Source: a virus
Direction: 5' to 3' (one strand)
Length of the DNA: 64,000 bases
Virus record (IMG/VR): IMGVR_UViG_3300030737_000007
Span: 1 to 64,000 of that record
Made by a program: the position numbers and the translations under genes. The notes under the pieces were generated by a model. It did not search any database. It was not told the origin of the DNA and saw only the letters and a program-made list of their open reading frames with translations. Of this stretch, positions 42,876 through 50,927 are shown piece by piece. Each line of letters opens with the position of its first letter. The first letter of the stretch is position 1.

Positions 42876-45005
42876 ACGGACTTTTACCTCGACTGGGAAG
42901 TAAAATCTGTTGTGGCCCTAGATGTTCACGGGCTCGACAGGTACGCTAAGGATCCTTCGACGGCGATCCTGATGGGGGCGTACGCCGAGGGAGATCACGC
43001 ACCCAAACTCTGGCAGCCTCACCTCGAACCCAAGATGCCCGCCGAGCTGCGTGAGGCGCTTGAAGACCCGATGGTCGCTATCCACGCATGGCACAGCGCC
43101 TTTGAAAGGGTGATTTCCAAGAATGTGCTGAAGATCGACAAGCCCATCCCTGAGTGGAGATGTTCGATGTCCGCAGCGCGTTATTTGAGCTTGCCGGGAA
43201 GCCTGGACGACGCAGGCAAGATTCTGGGTCTGCGTGAAGACCAAGCCAAGATGAAGATCGGCGACAAGTTGATTCGGAAGTTTTGTATCCCGGAAGACCT
43301 TGGCGGAGAAACTACACTTTTCGGAATGAGCGAGCCCACTTTCCGATCCTGGGCGACGGACCCCGCCGAATGGGAATTATTTTGCGATTACTGCAAGCAG
43401 GATGTAGTTGCGGAGCGCGCCATCCTCAAAAAGATCCGCAAGTTCCCGTTGCCCGACTTCGAATGGGACACGTATTATCTCAACGAAATGGTCAATGCTA
43501 CTGGGTGGCCAGTGGACATGCGTCTCGTGACCGGGGCGCGTGAGATTGTCGTGCGGGAATTAGAACGCCTCGGTACCCGACTGCACGAACTCACAAAATT
43601 AGACAATTCTAACTCCGTGGAACAGTTACTACCCTGGTTAAGGGATCGTGGGTACAACTTCTCGTCGCTGAATAAAACCCTCGTCGCGCGCGCGCTCGAA
43701 GACACCCAACTGTCCGAGGACGCCCGAGAGGTTCTGATCCTGCGCGGCCAGACTTCCAAGTCATCGGTACGGAAGTACACCAACATCGCGGACATGGTGA
43801 GCTTGGACGGGCGGCTGCGGCACCAGTACACTTACTACGGCGCGGCGAGAACTGGGCGGAATGCTGCGCACGGTGTTAACGTCGGAAATCTCCCAAAACC
43901 AGTCAAGTCAGTCGAAAAGCACCTGGAGCGAGCGATCGAACTGGTGCGCGCCGGAGACTACGAGGGAGTCAAGCGAGAGTTTGACAAGCCTCTGGACGTG
44001 ATTACCTCGACCGTCCGTGCGTCCTTTCGAGCGGAGGACGGGAGTAAGTTTATCGTTTCGGATCTCACGTCAATCGAGAACGTAGCGATCATGTTCCTGT
44101 CTCGGTGCGTCTCGGGGCTAAAGGTGTTTGAGGAGAAGCGTGATCCCTACCTGGACTTCGCCGTCCACTTCTTCAAACAGAGTTACGCCGACCTCTACGC
44201 CGAGTACAAGGCGGGGGACAAGTCGAAGCGTACGCTGTGTAAACCAGCCTCCCTCGGATCTGGCTTTGGCTTGGGCGCGGGCGAAGAGTTCCTAGACGCA
44301 GACGGTAACAAACAGTGGAGCGGTCTCCTGAAATATGCCCGAGACATGGGAGTAATCATGACCCAGGAAGAGGCCACCAAAGCCATCGCTGTGTTCCGGA
44401 AAGTTTATCCCGAGGTGCCGCAGATCTGGAAGGACCTAGAGCGCGCCGCCGTCCGGGCCATACGAAACCCCGGATCATTGGTAGGCGTGGGCGTGCCTCA
44501 GTCGGACAAAGATCGTGAGTGGTATCTATCTAGAGGGCGCGCCGTAGACTTAGAGCCGTTCCTATCCTTCCGGTGCCACGGTAAGAAGATACTGGAATTG
44601 ATCCTGCCATCTGGGCGATCGCTGCATTACATTGACCCTCGCGTCGAAGAGGAACCAGCGGTTTGGGAAGGCAGATCGTACACCCGCCAGAAAATCATGT
44701 ACTACGGCAAGCAACAGAACACGTCCGCTTGGGGTTTGGTTCCCACATTCGGCGGCAAGTTGCTGGAAAACAGTGCCCAGAGCTGGGCCCGAGACATCCT
44801 CATGGAGGGCATGAAGAACGCTGCTGCGATGGGATTCGAAGTTGTCGGATCGACGTATGACGAGATCATCGCGCTGGTGCCTAATGATTCCCCCCTTGGG
44901 GTGGACCAGTTATGCGAGTGCATGACGCGGAAACCCTCGTGGATGCCCGATGGCATACCTCTTGGCGCGGCTGGTTTTGAGACACAAGAATACCGAAAAG
45001 ATTAG
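42870..45005 (+). CDS. DNA polymerase, family A
   Basis: 711 aa. N-terminal 3'-5' exonuclease: 'FYLDWEVKSVVALDVHGL' (DxE metal ligands) and 'CDYCKQDVVAERAIL' (YxxxD). Polymerase: motif A 'FIVSDLTSIENVAIM', motif B 'RTLCKPASLGSGFGLGAG', motif C 'GSTYDEIIALVP' (YDE in place of HDE). A full proofreading phage replicase. GAGGA precedes the dispersed site 42861-42875 in which the ATG lies. Confidence 0.9.
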   Translation: METDFYLDWEVKSVVALDVHGLDRYAKDPSTAILMGAYAEGDHAPKLWQPHLEPKMPAELREALEDPMVAIHAWHSAFERVISKNVLKIDKPIPEWRCSMSAARYLSLPGSLDDAGKILGLREDQAKMKIGDKLIRKFCIPEDLGGETTLFGMSEPTFRSWATDPAEWELFCDYCKQDVVAERAILKKIRKFPLPDFEWDTYYLNEMVNATGWPVDMRLVTGAREIVVRELERLGTRLHELTKLDNSNSVEQLLPWLRDRGYNFSSLNKTLVARALEDTQLSEDAREVLILRGQTSKSSVRKYTNIADMVSLDGRLRHQYTYYGAARTGRNAAHGVNVGNLPKPVKSVEKHLERAIELVRAGDYEGVKREFDKPLDVITSTVRASFRAEDGSKFIVSDLTSIENVAIMFLSRCVSGLKVFEEKRDPYLDFAVHFFKQSYADLYAEYKAGDKSKRTLCKPASLGSGFGLGAGEEFLDADGNKQWSGLLKYARDMGVIMTQEEATKAIAVFRKVYPEVPQIWKDLERAAVRAIRNPGSLVGVGVPQSDKDREWYLSRGRAVDLEPFLSFRCHGKKILELILPSGRSLHYIDPRVEEEPAVWEGRSYTRQKIMYYGKQQNTSAWGLVPTFGGKLLENSAQSWARDILMEGMKNAAAMGFEVVGSTYDEIIALVPNDSPLGVDQLCECMTRKPSWMPDGIPLGAAGFETQEYRKD

Positions 45006-45034
45006 TTGACATTTACGTCCCCGCGTGTGCTATA
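45006..45034 (+). promoter_or_regulatory. Promoter candidate after polymerase gene
   Basis: TTGACA (45006-45011), 17 bp, GCTATA or TATATT at 45029-45036. Upstream of the 88-aa gene and the hexamer repeat. Confidence 0.5.
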
Positions 45035-45122
45035 TTCAATTCAACACAAACGTACTGGAGACAGGGACTCAGCGCTTGACCGTCATCTCCCTGTATTTTT
45101 CCGGACCCAAAGGAGAAACACC

Positions 45123-45389
45123 ATGAAGCAAATTGTGAGCGTAGTAGAAGTAGACGGCGAGGGCCTAGAAGCCCTCCTTAACCAAGATGTCCTGCTGTTC
45201 GGACTCAACTATATCTATGCCGGGAAATTAGTCGGCGTGAACACAACTTTTGTCAAACTAGAAAACGCGAAGATCGTGTACGAGACCGGTTCGTTTACTG
45301 ATAAGGGATACAAAGACGCACAGCCGCTGCCCGGCGCTTCGTGGTATGTCCAGACCTCCGCCATTGAGTCTTTCGGCCTCGGAAAGTAG
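45123..45389 (+). CDS. Hypothetical protein
   Basis: 88 aa (MKQIVSVVEVDGEGLEALLN...), AAAGGAG upstream. Beta-rich; 'GKLVGVNTTFVKLENAKIVYETG' looks like an SH3-like or Sm-like barrel. It is the last gene before the hexamer repeat. Confidence 0.55.
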   Translation: MKQIVSVVEVDGEGLEALLNQDVLLFGLNYIYAGKLVGVNTTFVKLENAKIVYETGSFTDKGYKDAQPLPGASWYVQTSAIESFGLGK

Positions 45390-45395
45390 GCGGCT

Positions 45396-45623
45396 ATGGC
45401 CCGTTCAAGCAAACAAAAATACCGCTCTTTATGGTCGCGGTCGGGGTCGCGGTCGGGGTCGGGGTCGTGGTCGGGGTCGTGGTCGGGGTCGGGGTCGTGG
45501 TCGGGGTCGTGGTCGGGGTCGCGGTCGCGGTCGCGGTCGGGGTCGCGGTCGGGGTCGTGGTCGCGGTCGCGGTCGCGGTCGTGGTCGTGGTCGCGGTCGG
45601 GGTCGGGGTCGTGGTCGCTATAA
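45396..45623 (+). CDS. Possible Ser/Arg/Gly/Trp repeat protein
   Basis: 75 aa in one of three open frames over the hexamer repeat: MARSSKQKYRSLW then (S-R/G/W)n. Weak ribosome site. In the alternative frame, starting upstream and running to 45783, the repeat reads (Gly-Arg)31 and the variable base is always synonymous (CGN). Which frame, if any, is translated is unclear. Confidence 0.3.
   Translation: MARSSKQKYRSLWSRSGSRSGSGSWSGSWSGSGSWSGSWSGSRSRSRSGSRSGSWSRSRSRSWSWSRSGSGSWSL
45432..45617 (+). repeat. 31-copy hexamer tandem repeat NGGTCG
   Basis: Thirty-one uninterrupted units NGGTCG, N being C, G or T but never A; the other five bases are invariant. Purine-run GGGG words make G-quadruplexes possible. 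It lies between DNA polymerase and the clamp loader. Confidence 0.95.
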
Positions 45624-45661
45624 CTTAACTCTAACTGCCCGCCGGGAGCAATATCCCGGTT

Positions 45662-45676
45662 TTCCAGATAATGGAA
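45662..45676 (+). repeat. Dispersed 15 bp site
   Basis: Perfect, after the hexamer repeat. Confidence 0.85.
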
Positions 45677-45687
45677 AGAGGTCGCAC

Positions 45688-45783
45688 ATGACGATCGAAG
45701 AAGCCACAGAAGAACTCCTTGACTTGGTGTACGACCCGCCGATCTTCCACTCCGATCCGTACGTCCAACGAAAATCAGTATAG
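45688..45783 (+). CDS. 31-aa protein ending at an in-frame amber codon
   Basis: MTIEEATEELLDLVYDPPIF..., AGAGG 6 bases before the ATG. TAG at 45781 is followed in the same frame by TSIADILEGYEPALPPVCPEC and the next ORF, so this is probably the first half of a ~109-aa protein cut by a nonsense codon (or read through). Confidence 0.5.
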   Translation: MTIEEATEELLDLVYDPPIFHSDPYVQRKSV

Positions 45784-45822
45784 ACTTCTATAGCGGACAT
45801 CCTGGAAGGGTACGAGCCTGCT

Positions 45823-46014
45823 TTGCCGCCGGTTTGCCCCGAGTGTTCGCACAAGGACAGAGAGCATGACCGACTCGTAGATGAGAATACTGATATGGCG
45901 GGCGACATAGAGGATTTGGAACGCAAACTCGGGAGACTTCTAGAACAAAACGAGACCTTGCAAGACCGCAACATCTGTCTGAGCGCGCGATTGCGGGAGC
46001 TAGAAGGCGAATGA
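45823..46014 (+). CDS. Coiled-coil protein with CxxC, continuation after amber codon
   Basis: 63 aa from TTG 45823; the frame is open back to the TAG at 45781. 'PPVCPECSHKDREHDRL' zinc-type start, then a coiled coil ('DIEDLERKLGRLLEQNETLQ'). ATGA overlap with the next gene. No own ATG and only GGAAGGGT as ribosome site. Confidence 0.45.
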   Translation: MPPVCPECSHKDREHDRLVDENTDMAGDIEDLERKLGRLLEQNETLQDRNICLSARLRELEGE

Positions 46015-46151
46015 CTTACTGGGGCCGAGTAACCGTTGCCGTGCTGTTCTTCTTTGCCGGAGTTGCCTTCCTCGGTGTGGGCAGTGTTAGTTTTTGGTGT
46101 TTTGCTGGGGCCGCAGTCGCTGTATTCTGGCCCAGAGGGAAGTATGACTGA
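46011..46151 (+). CDS. Small membrane protein
   Basis: 46 aa, two hydrophobic helices (residues ~7-22 and ~24-40) and a short basic tail. ATGA overlap. Confidence 0.5.
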   Translation: MTYWGRVTVAVLFFFAGVAFLGVGSVSFWCFAGAAVAVFWPRGKYD

Positions 46152-46323
46152 ACTTGAAGAGATGCGGGCCCGAGTGATAAAACTTGAGGCCCGGGTAGCA
46201 AGGCTCAAAAAGCGGCTGCTCAAGAAGAAGAAATACGAAGCGGGGTATTTGCAGGCTACGTCGGCTACCCCACAGTTGAGAGATTTGATTGACCAGAAAG
46301 ATCGGGCCGTGCTCGAAGATTGA
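46144..46323 (+). CDS. Basic coiled-coil protein
   Basis: 59 aa (MTELEEMRARVIKLEARVAR...), Lys/Arg-rich heptads, then polar tail. Overlaps the membrane gene by 8 bp. Together these could be a membrane-associated pair. Confidence 0.5.
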   Translation: MTELEEMRARVIKLEARVARLKKRLLKKKKYEAGYLQATSATPQLRDLIDQKDRAVLED

Positions 46324-46338
46324 TTCCAGATAATGGAA
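46324..46338 (+). repeat. Dispersed 15 bp site
   Basis: Perfect, just before the ribosome site of 46349. Confidence 0.85.
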
Positions 46339-46348
46339 AAGGAGAGGT

Positions 46349-46546
46349 ATGGACAAGTCTCGCAGTTCTGTAAGCGTGTTTATCGGGTGGATGGCGGCTA
46401 TTATAATGGACGGGGTTGCCCCCAAAGCCAGTATTTGGGTGATTATCGGGTTTAGTTTTGCCGCCTACTCGGCAGCGGCGGTCATTGAGCACTTCCGTCA
46501 CGAAAAGGAACTGAACAAACTTCGCTGGCCCAAGGCGCTAGACTAA
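46349..46546 (+). CDS. Two-helix membrane protein
   Basis: 65 aa; hydrophobic helices at ~9-25 and ~29-46, charged C-terminus. Shine-Dalgarno GGAGAGG follows the dispersed site 46324-46338. TAATG to the next gene. Confidence 0.5.
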   Translation: MDKSRSSVSVFIGWMAAIIMDGVAPKASIWVIIGFSFAAYSAAAVIEHFRHEKELNKLRWPKALD

Positions 46547-46731
46547 TGGCTAACATCCTACAAGCAACCGAGTGGCTGAAGCAGCACAAGCGCGTCCGGC
46601 GCGCCAGCATGGGCGAGAAGGGTCACTTCGGTCTTACGCCGTCCGGGTTCGTCGTGTTCTCCGAGCCGGACTTCACCGCCACACTGCATATCAATGACCT
46701 GCTGGCGGAAGATTGGGAAGTAGATGAGTAG
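46546..46731 (+). CDS. Hypothetical protein
   Basis: 61 aa (MANILQATEWLKQHKRVRRA...). 'ATEWLKQHKRVRRASMG' followed by beta strands and 'INDLLAEDWEV': a pattern seen in small phage DUF2829-like proteins ('A..DLLA.DW.V'). Overlaps the clamp-loader start. Confidence 0.55.
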   Translation: MANILQATEWLKQHKRVRRASMGEKGHFGLTPSGFVVFSEPDFTATLHINDLLAEDWEVDE

Positions 46732-47671
46732 CTTAGCTGAAATCCTCCGCCCGCAAAAACTCGACGACCTGCTGGGAAACTCTGGGATCAAAAAAGTTGT
46801 ACAATCCTGGATCGACACGGACAACTTCCCTCGGTGTCAGCTCTACACCGGCCCGGTCGGCACGGGGAAGAGTTCTCTTGCGGCGATCGTGGCGCGCGCT
46901 TGCCAAGGGAAGGGTGACTTCGAAGGCGCGGACATCCGTTCTATCAACGCCGGGGCCGTCGGGAAGGTAGACGACATGCGGGAACTAGCCGCCGAGTCCG
47001 CCAGCCGCCCGTTCCTTGGCCGCTATAGAGTGTTCATTCTAGAAGAGTTTCAGAGGTGTACGGACGCCGCACAGGACGCGATCCTTGTGCCTATGGAGAA
47101 TAACCCTTGGACAGTGTGGCTCCTTACAAGTTCTGAACCCGCCAAGATCTTGGCTTCGATCAAGTCCAGGTGTTCGGCGGCTACGTTCGAGCTGAAGCCC
47201 CTGAACCGAGGAGAGATTGCAGACTTAGTGTTGCGCGCCGCCCCCTCGGTTGCCTCTGGGACAGGCGTAGGCGTCGGAGATTTCCTCAGCAGCAAGGGCA
47301 TCACATCTCCCCGGGAAATTCTGGGTGTTCTCGATCAGCACCTGTCCGGACTGCCCCTCGAAGAGTGTATACACGGATCCGAGCACGAGCCCCTCTACTC
47401 CGCCGTAGCCTCAGCCGTGCTGTCCGGAAACTGGACAAAGACCGCCGGGCTGCTGGCCCAGATCCCTACCGCAGACTACCGAGGTATGGTGGCTATGGTA
47501 TCGGCGTACCTGGCGGGGGCACTGCTGAAGGAGCCGGTTGGAGCGCGCGCAGACGGATTGGCGGCCTGCCTGGTCGGGCTCGGGTCGAACCAGTTTGCGG
47601 ATGGCGTAGCGTACGCGGCGGCTAAGGGTCTACTTTACAAATGTGCAAAGATTTTAGGAGGCGGCAAATGA
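46724..47671 (+). CDS. Clamp loader AAA+ subunit
   Basis: 315 aa. 'LRPQKLDDLLGNSGIKKVVQSW' N-terminus, Walker A 'LYTGPVGTGKSSLAAIV' (about residues 41-57), Walker B 'RVFILEEFQRC', sensor 1 'VWLLTSSEP' and SRC box 'SIKSRCSAATFELKPL' are the order of DnaX/RFC clamp loaders. Loads the sliding clamp at 61.1 kb for the polymerase at 42.9 kb. Confidence 0.88.
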   Translation: MSSLAEILRPQKLDDLLGNSGIKKVVQSWIDTDNFPRCQLYTGPVGTGKSSLAAIVARACQGKGDFEGADIRSINAGAVGKVDDMRELAAESASRPFLGRYRVFILEEFQRCTDAAQDAILVPMENNPWTVWLLTSSEPAKILASIKSRCSAATFELKPLNRGEIADLVLRAAPSVASGTGVGVGDFLSSKGITSPREILGVLDQHLSGLPLEECIHGSEHEPLYSAVASAVLSGNWTKTAGLLAQIPTADYRGMVAMVSAYLAGALLKEPVGARADGLAACLVGLGSNQFADGVAYAAAKGLLYKCAKILGGGK

Positions 47672-48009
47672 GCAGTGAACTCACAAACCTGTTGCAAGAA
47701 ACTTTAGAAACCCTGCGAGATAACGGCAAGACCTCCTCCGACGTGATTTGGGTCGGCAGTGGAGACGGCACAAAAGCCATTACCTGGGACCTGTTTGCCG
47801 AATTCGCCAACGTCGGATATGACTCAGGGTGCGGTGGTCATGAGATAAATGGCGGCTTGGTCGTGGTCGGAGACGACTGGTGGCTTGAACGCGGTGAGTA
47901 CGACGGTTCGGAGTGGTGGGATTTCAAAGAGCGTCCCCGCCTCCAAGAAAATCCCCTCCCGTTTAACAACGTTCTGCTGCGGGGCTATCAGGATGCTTGG
48001 ACAATTTAG
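47668..48009 (+). CDS. Hypothetical protein
   Basis: 113 aa from ATG 47668 (ATGA overlap). Helical N-terminus, then beta-rich Trp/Gly/Asp-rich domain ('WLERGEYDGSEWWDFKERP') found in several phage early proteins. Function unknown. Confidence 0.55.
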   Translation: MSSELTNLLQETLETLRDNGKTSSDVIWVGSGDGTKAITWDLFAEFANVGYDSGCGGHEINGGLVVVGDDWWLERGEYDGSEWWDFKERPRLQENPLPFNNVLLRGYQDAWTI

Positions 48010-48011
48010 CT

Positions 48012-48039
48012 TTCCATTAGCTGGAATTTGTGGTAAAAT
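48012..48039 (+). promoter_or_regulatory. Internal promoter with two operator types
   Basis: TTCCAT (48012-48017, in a one-mismatch dispersed site), 16 bp, TAAAAT (48034-48039) in TGTGGTAAAATT; the second palindrome (48044-48058) follows at the start point. Confidence 0.6.
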
Positions 48040-48067
48040 TGAATTCTCAAATTGAGAAAGAGGACGT

Positions 48068-48382
48068 ATGACTACAGAGGAGCTTTCTGAATTCTACGAT
48101 GAACACAAAGACGAATTTCTCCACTTCGAGCGCGTCGAAGACAAGATAACCAACCGCCCGGATCTTCACGCTTTTCTCCGGCTTGATAAACTATTACCCA
48201 ACGCAGACCCCGTGGGGCGAGGTGCGGACGATATTGTTAGCGGAGCCGACCATGACGTTATTTACATCGGAATAGATGTCGAGGAACTCTTGGCCGTAGC
48301 CACTGATGACCAACTTATCGAACTTTACCGCTGCGGAATCTTCTACAGCGAAGACAACGATGCCCTCATTTCATTCGTCTAA
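48068..48382 (+). CDS. Hypothetical acidic protein
   Basis: 104 aa (MTTEELSEFYDEHKDEFLHF...). Acidic throughout; could mimic DNA, but no family is recognised. AGAGGA before the ATG. First gene after the internal promoter, before the annealase. Confidence 0.5.
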   Translation: MTTEELSEFYDEHKDEFLHFERVEDKITNRPDLHAFLRLDKLLPNADPVGRGADDIVSGADHDVIYIGIDVEELLAVATDDQLIELYRCGIFYSEDNDALISFV

Positions 48383-48391
48383 AGGAGTAAC

Positions 48392-49573
48392 ATGGAATTT
48401 ACTGACCAAGAACTAGCTGCAATACGTGCCGAGCAATGTAAGGGTGCGTCCGACAACCAATTTACGCTGTTCATCAGCGAGTGCAAGAGTCGTGCGCTAC
48501 GTCCGGGTAGCCATATCCTATTTCAGCTCAGGAAGGCGAAGGAATACGATCCTGTCACCGGCGCGTACATCTCCTTCATGAAACCTTTCTACATCACCAC
48601 GATCAGCGCGCTGTTGCTGATTGCTGAACGGACAGGTAAGTATGATGGGGCCTCCGCACCCGAGTACATCTACCTCGACGACGCCGGGGAGCCGACGGTC
48701 CTCTCCGAAATCCCCCTGCCCGACAAAGAGAAGAAGTCTTTGCCCCGGGAGCCGTGGGCTGTTCGGGTCAAGGTGCGCCGTAAGGACTTCTCCGAGCCCA
48801 TCTCCAGCATTGTCCGGTTCGAATCGGTCGCCGGTACTCGCCGGGTTGAAGGCGGGGGCGTAGCGCTCACCGAGATGTGGCAGAAGAGGGGGCCCGAGCA
48901 AAACGCCAAGTGCTCCCTGGCCGCGGCGATACGCATTTGTTTCCCGGAAGAGGCTGGTCAACTGTTCATTGCAGAGGAATTGAAGAACGAACCAGAAGAT
49001 GCACCAACACCATCTCAAGCCCTTACCCCCGCACCCTCCGCCCCGATCGTCCCCAAGGTAGACCAAACGCCCGCAACCTCAACCGATGCCCCGCGACCCG
49101 GCGAAGAGAAGCCGATCCCAACACTAGTGGAGCTGATCCTGGATAAGCCCGCCGCCCCCGAACCCGAGAGGAAGAAACCAGGCCGCCCGAAGAAAGAGCC
49201 GGTTCCAGATAACGGAAACCCCGGTGAGCTTGGGATCACAGACGAGGACATCGCCCTCGCAGGCCCCTCGACCACCGAGACTCCCGAAGAGCGTGCGGCG
49301 GCCCTAGCAGACGCCCACGCATTTGTAGAAGAGGTATCGGTCGTAGCAACTGACCCGTTACCAACCAAAGAGCAGAAGGATGCCTTCGTAGCCCATGTCC
49401 GAGAAATAGTAGCGGCGGGGGTTGACAACAAGCTGTTGGGAGCGTATATTTGCGGCAGAGTAAATAAGCAAAAGTCCAGTGAGCTAACCGTAGGCGAATG
49501 GAAGTCAGCGTTTGAGATTCTGAACTCCGCCAAAGCGGCTGGGACGCTCAAGGAAGTGGTGAAGCCGGTATGA
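48392..49573 (+). CDS. RecT/Bet-type ssDNA annealing protein
   Basis: 393 aa. Residues ~1-195 have the RecT/Bet order: 'FTLFISECKSRALRPGSHILFQLRK', 'PFYITTISALLLIAERTGKYDG' and 'WQKRGPEQNAKCSLAAAIRICFP'. The C-terminal half is a Pro/Ala/Glu-rich extension, longer than usual, with a site copy at 49203-49217. Anneals ssDNA in recombination-dependent replication; the Cas4-like nuclease at 54.8 kb may be its exonuclease partner. Confidence 0.8.
   Translation: MEFTDQELAAIRAEQCKGASDNQFTLFISECKSRALRPGSHILFQLRKAKEYDPVTGAYISFMKPFYITTISALLLIAERTGKYDGASAPEYIYLDDAGEPTVLSEIPLPDKEKKSLPREPWAVRVKVRRKDFSEPISSIVRFESVAGTRRVEGGGVALTEMWQKRGPEQNAKCSLAAAIRICFPEEAGQLFIAEELKNEPEDAPTPSQALTPAPSAPIVPKVDQTPATSTDAPRPGEEKPIPTLVELILDKPAAPEPERKKPGRPKKEPVPDNGNPGELGITDEDIALAGPSTTETPEERAAALADAHAFVEEVSVVATDPLPTKEQKDAFVAHVREIVAAGVDNKLLGAYICGRVNKQKSSELTVGEWKSAFEILNSAKAAGTLKEVVKPV
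49203..49217 (+). repeat. Dispersed 15 bp site (variant)
   Basis: TTCCAGATAACGGAA inside the annealase gene. Confidence 0.65.
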
Positions 49574-50205
49574 TTGACCACCGCGAGGCGTACTACGAAC
49601 TTACCCGCAGTATGAATTCATCAAGGTGTAGTCACCCTGCTATCGCCATACAGGTTTGCCAGACCTACGTTGATTGGCAATCCCGCAGCTACGGTTATTT
49701 TGTTACCTGTGACGCCTGCCACCAAACTGGTAAAACTTGTAGCGATCCGGATTCCGCGAAATACAGCTTCTATCAGGACGAGTTTATCCGTACCCTCGGT
49801 TCCGTCTTCAAAAACCCCGAGAAGTTAGTAAAAACCGAACCCGAAGTAGACTACGTAGACATCTACCGTCAAGTCGGCGAGAACTACGTCCTTCAAACTC
49901 AGTACCTGACTTTCGAAGAAATTGCGAGGAAATACCCTATGGCAATTCTGCCCAACCCTACCCCCTACTGGATCATCGTGTCAGATGAGGGACACGCCGC
50001 GATCCCCGCCAAGCACCTCACAAAAGAAGCCGCAGACGCCGAAGCTAAGCGCCTGACCGCCGCCAAACCTGGTGCTACGTTTACCGTGTTCGAGGCTAAG
50101 TACAGCCTGAAGACACCGAAGGCCGAGGCGGTGAAGACGACGTACGAACCGAAGGCGACACATTTCTACGATCCTTATCCGTGGGTGTATCCCATCGGGC
50201 GGTAA
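49570..50205 (+). CDS. Hypothetical protein
   Basis: 211 aa. Cys-containing N-terminal part ('CDACHQTGKTC') and a C-terminal domain 'YWIIVSDEGHAAIPAKHLTKEAADAEAKRLTA' typical of DUF-type small alpha/beta modules. ATGA overlap with the annealase gene. Confidence 0.5.
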   Translation: MIDHREAYYELTRSMNSSRCSHPAIAIQVCQTYVDWQSRSYGYFVTCDACHQTGKTCSDPDSAKYSFYQDEFIRTLGSVFKNPEKLVKTEPEVDYVDIYRQVGENYVLQTQYLTFEEIARKYPMAILPNPTPYWIIVSDEGHAAIPAKHLTKEAADAEAKRLTAAKPGATFTVFEAKYSLKTPKAEAVKTTYEPKATHFYDPYPWVYPIGR

Positions 50206-50215
50206 CCGCTGTAAA

Positions 50216-50230
50216 TTCCATTATCTGGAA
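50216..50230 (-). repeat. Dispersed 15 bp site
   Basis: Perfect, upstream of ssb. Confidence 0.85.
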
Positions 50231-50238
50231 AGGGAAAC

Positions 50239-50682
50239 ATGTCAAAAGGTTTTAGTTTTGTAGTGGTCGGTGGCGGCCTTGGTCGCGACCCCGAGATCCG
50301 CTCTACCCAAGGGGGCAAGAGAGTTGCCTCGTTCAGCGTCGCGGTAGAAGAAGGGTACGGGGAGCGCCAATCCACGGCTTGGTATGACTGTATCGCATGG
50401 GAACCCCTCGCCGACTTCGTAGAGAAGCACCTCAAGAAGGGCAAGCAGGTCATCGTGTCCGGCAGCCTCCAAACCAGGTCATGGGACGACAAGTCCACGG
50501 GGGCCAAGCGCACCAAGACCGAGATCGTAGCCAAGGACATCAAGTTCGGGGATGACGGTAAGTCGGGCGGCTCTGGCCAACCAGCTAGGGCAGCCGCAGC
50601 CCCACCTGCCCGCCGTGAAACGCCCCAACCAGAGCGTCGGGAAGCGGCTGATCCGTTCGGCGACGAGGAAGAAGCCTTTTAG
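50239..50682 (+). CDS. ssb: Single-stranded DNA-binding protein
   Basis: 147 aa. OB fold: 'FVVVGGGLGRDPEIRSTQGGKRVASFSVAV', 'TAWYDCIAWEPLADFVEKHLKKGKQVIVSGSL', then a Pro/Arg linker and an acidic tip 'DPFGDEEEAF' that replaces the usual DDIPF. Binds ssDNA and recruits partners. A dispersed site (50216-50230) is 8 bases upstream of the start. Confidence 0.9.
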   Translation: MSKGFSFVVVGGGLGRDPEIRSTQGGKRVASFSVAVEEGYGERQSTAWYDCIAWEPLADFVEKHLKKGKQVIVSGSLQTRSWDDKSTGAKRTKTEIVAKDIKFGDDGKSGGSGQPARAAAAPPARRETPQPERREAADPFGDEEEAF

Positions 50683-50690
50683 GAGCTACC

Positions 50691-50927
50691 GTGAAGATTT
50701 CAGTCACCCAGCATCACATTGACTCAGGGGTTCGGGGAAGTTGTACCTCGGACCCTATTGCTTTGGCCCTCAAGGATCTAGGTTATGAGCGGCCCTGGAT
50801 CGGCGTGCATTACATCCGGTTGGACAAGGTAGACGTACACATGCCGTCCGAGGTGTACGAGTTCTTGAAGAGATTCGACAATGGTTTACCGCCGCTCGAT
50901 CCGTTCGAGTTTTCGCTGGAGTTCTGA
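50691..50927 (+). CDS. Hypothetical protein
   Basis: 78 aa from GTG (TAGGAG upstream): 'MKISVTQHHIDSGVRGSCTSDPIALAL...'. The 'I..GV...C..CP.A.A' theme is common in short phage proteins. TGATG junction to the helicase. Confidence 0.55.
   Translation: MKISVTQHHIDSGVRGSCTSDPIALALKDLGYERPWIGVHYIRLDKVDVHMPSEVYEFLKRFDNGLPPLDPFEFSLEF

Noticed and set aside
45432-45617. CRISPR array
   Set aside because: Units are 6 bp with no spacers, and no cas genes are present; the Cas4-like gene belongs to phage recombination.
45428-45628. Val/Gly repeat ORF in the third frame of the hexamer repeat
   Set aside because: No ribosome site; all three frames are open only because the unit is a multiple of three without stop words.
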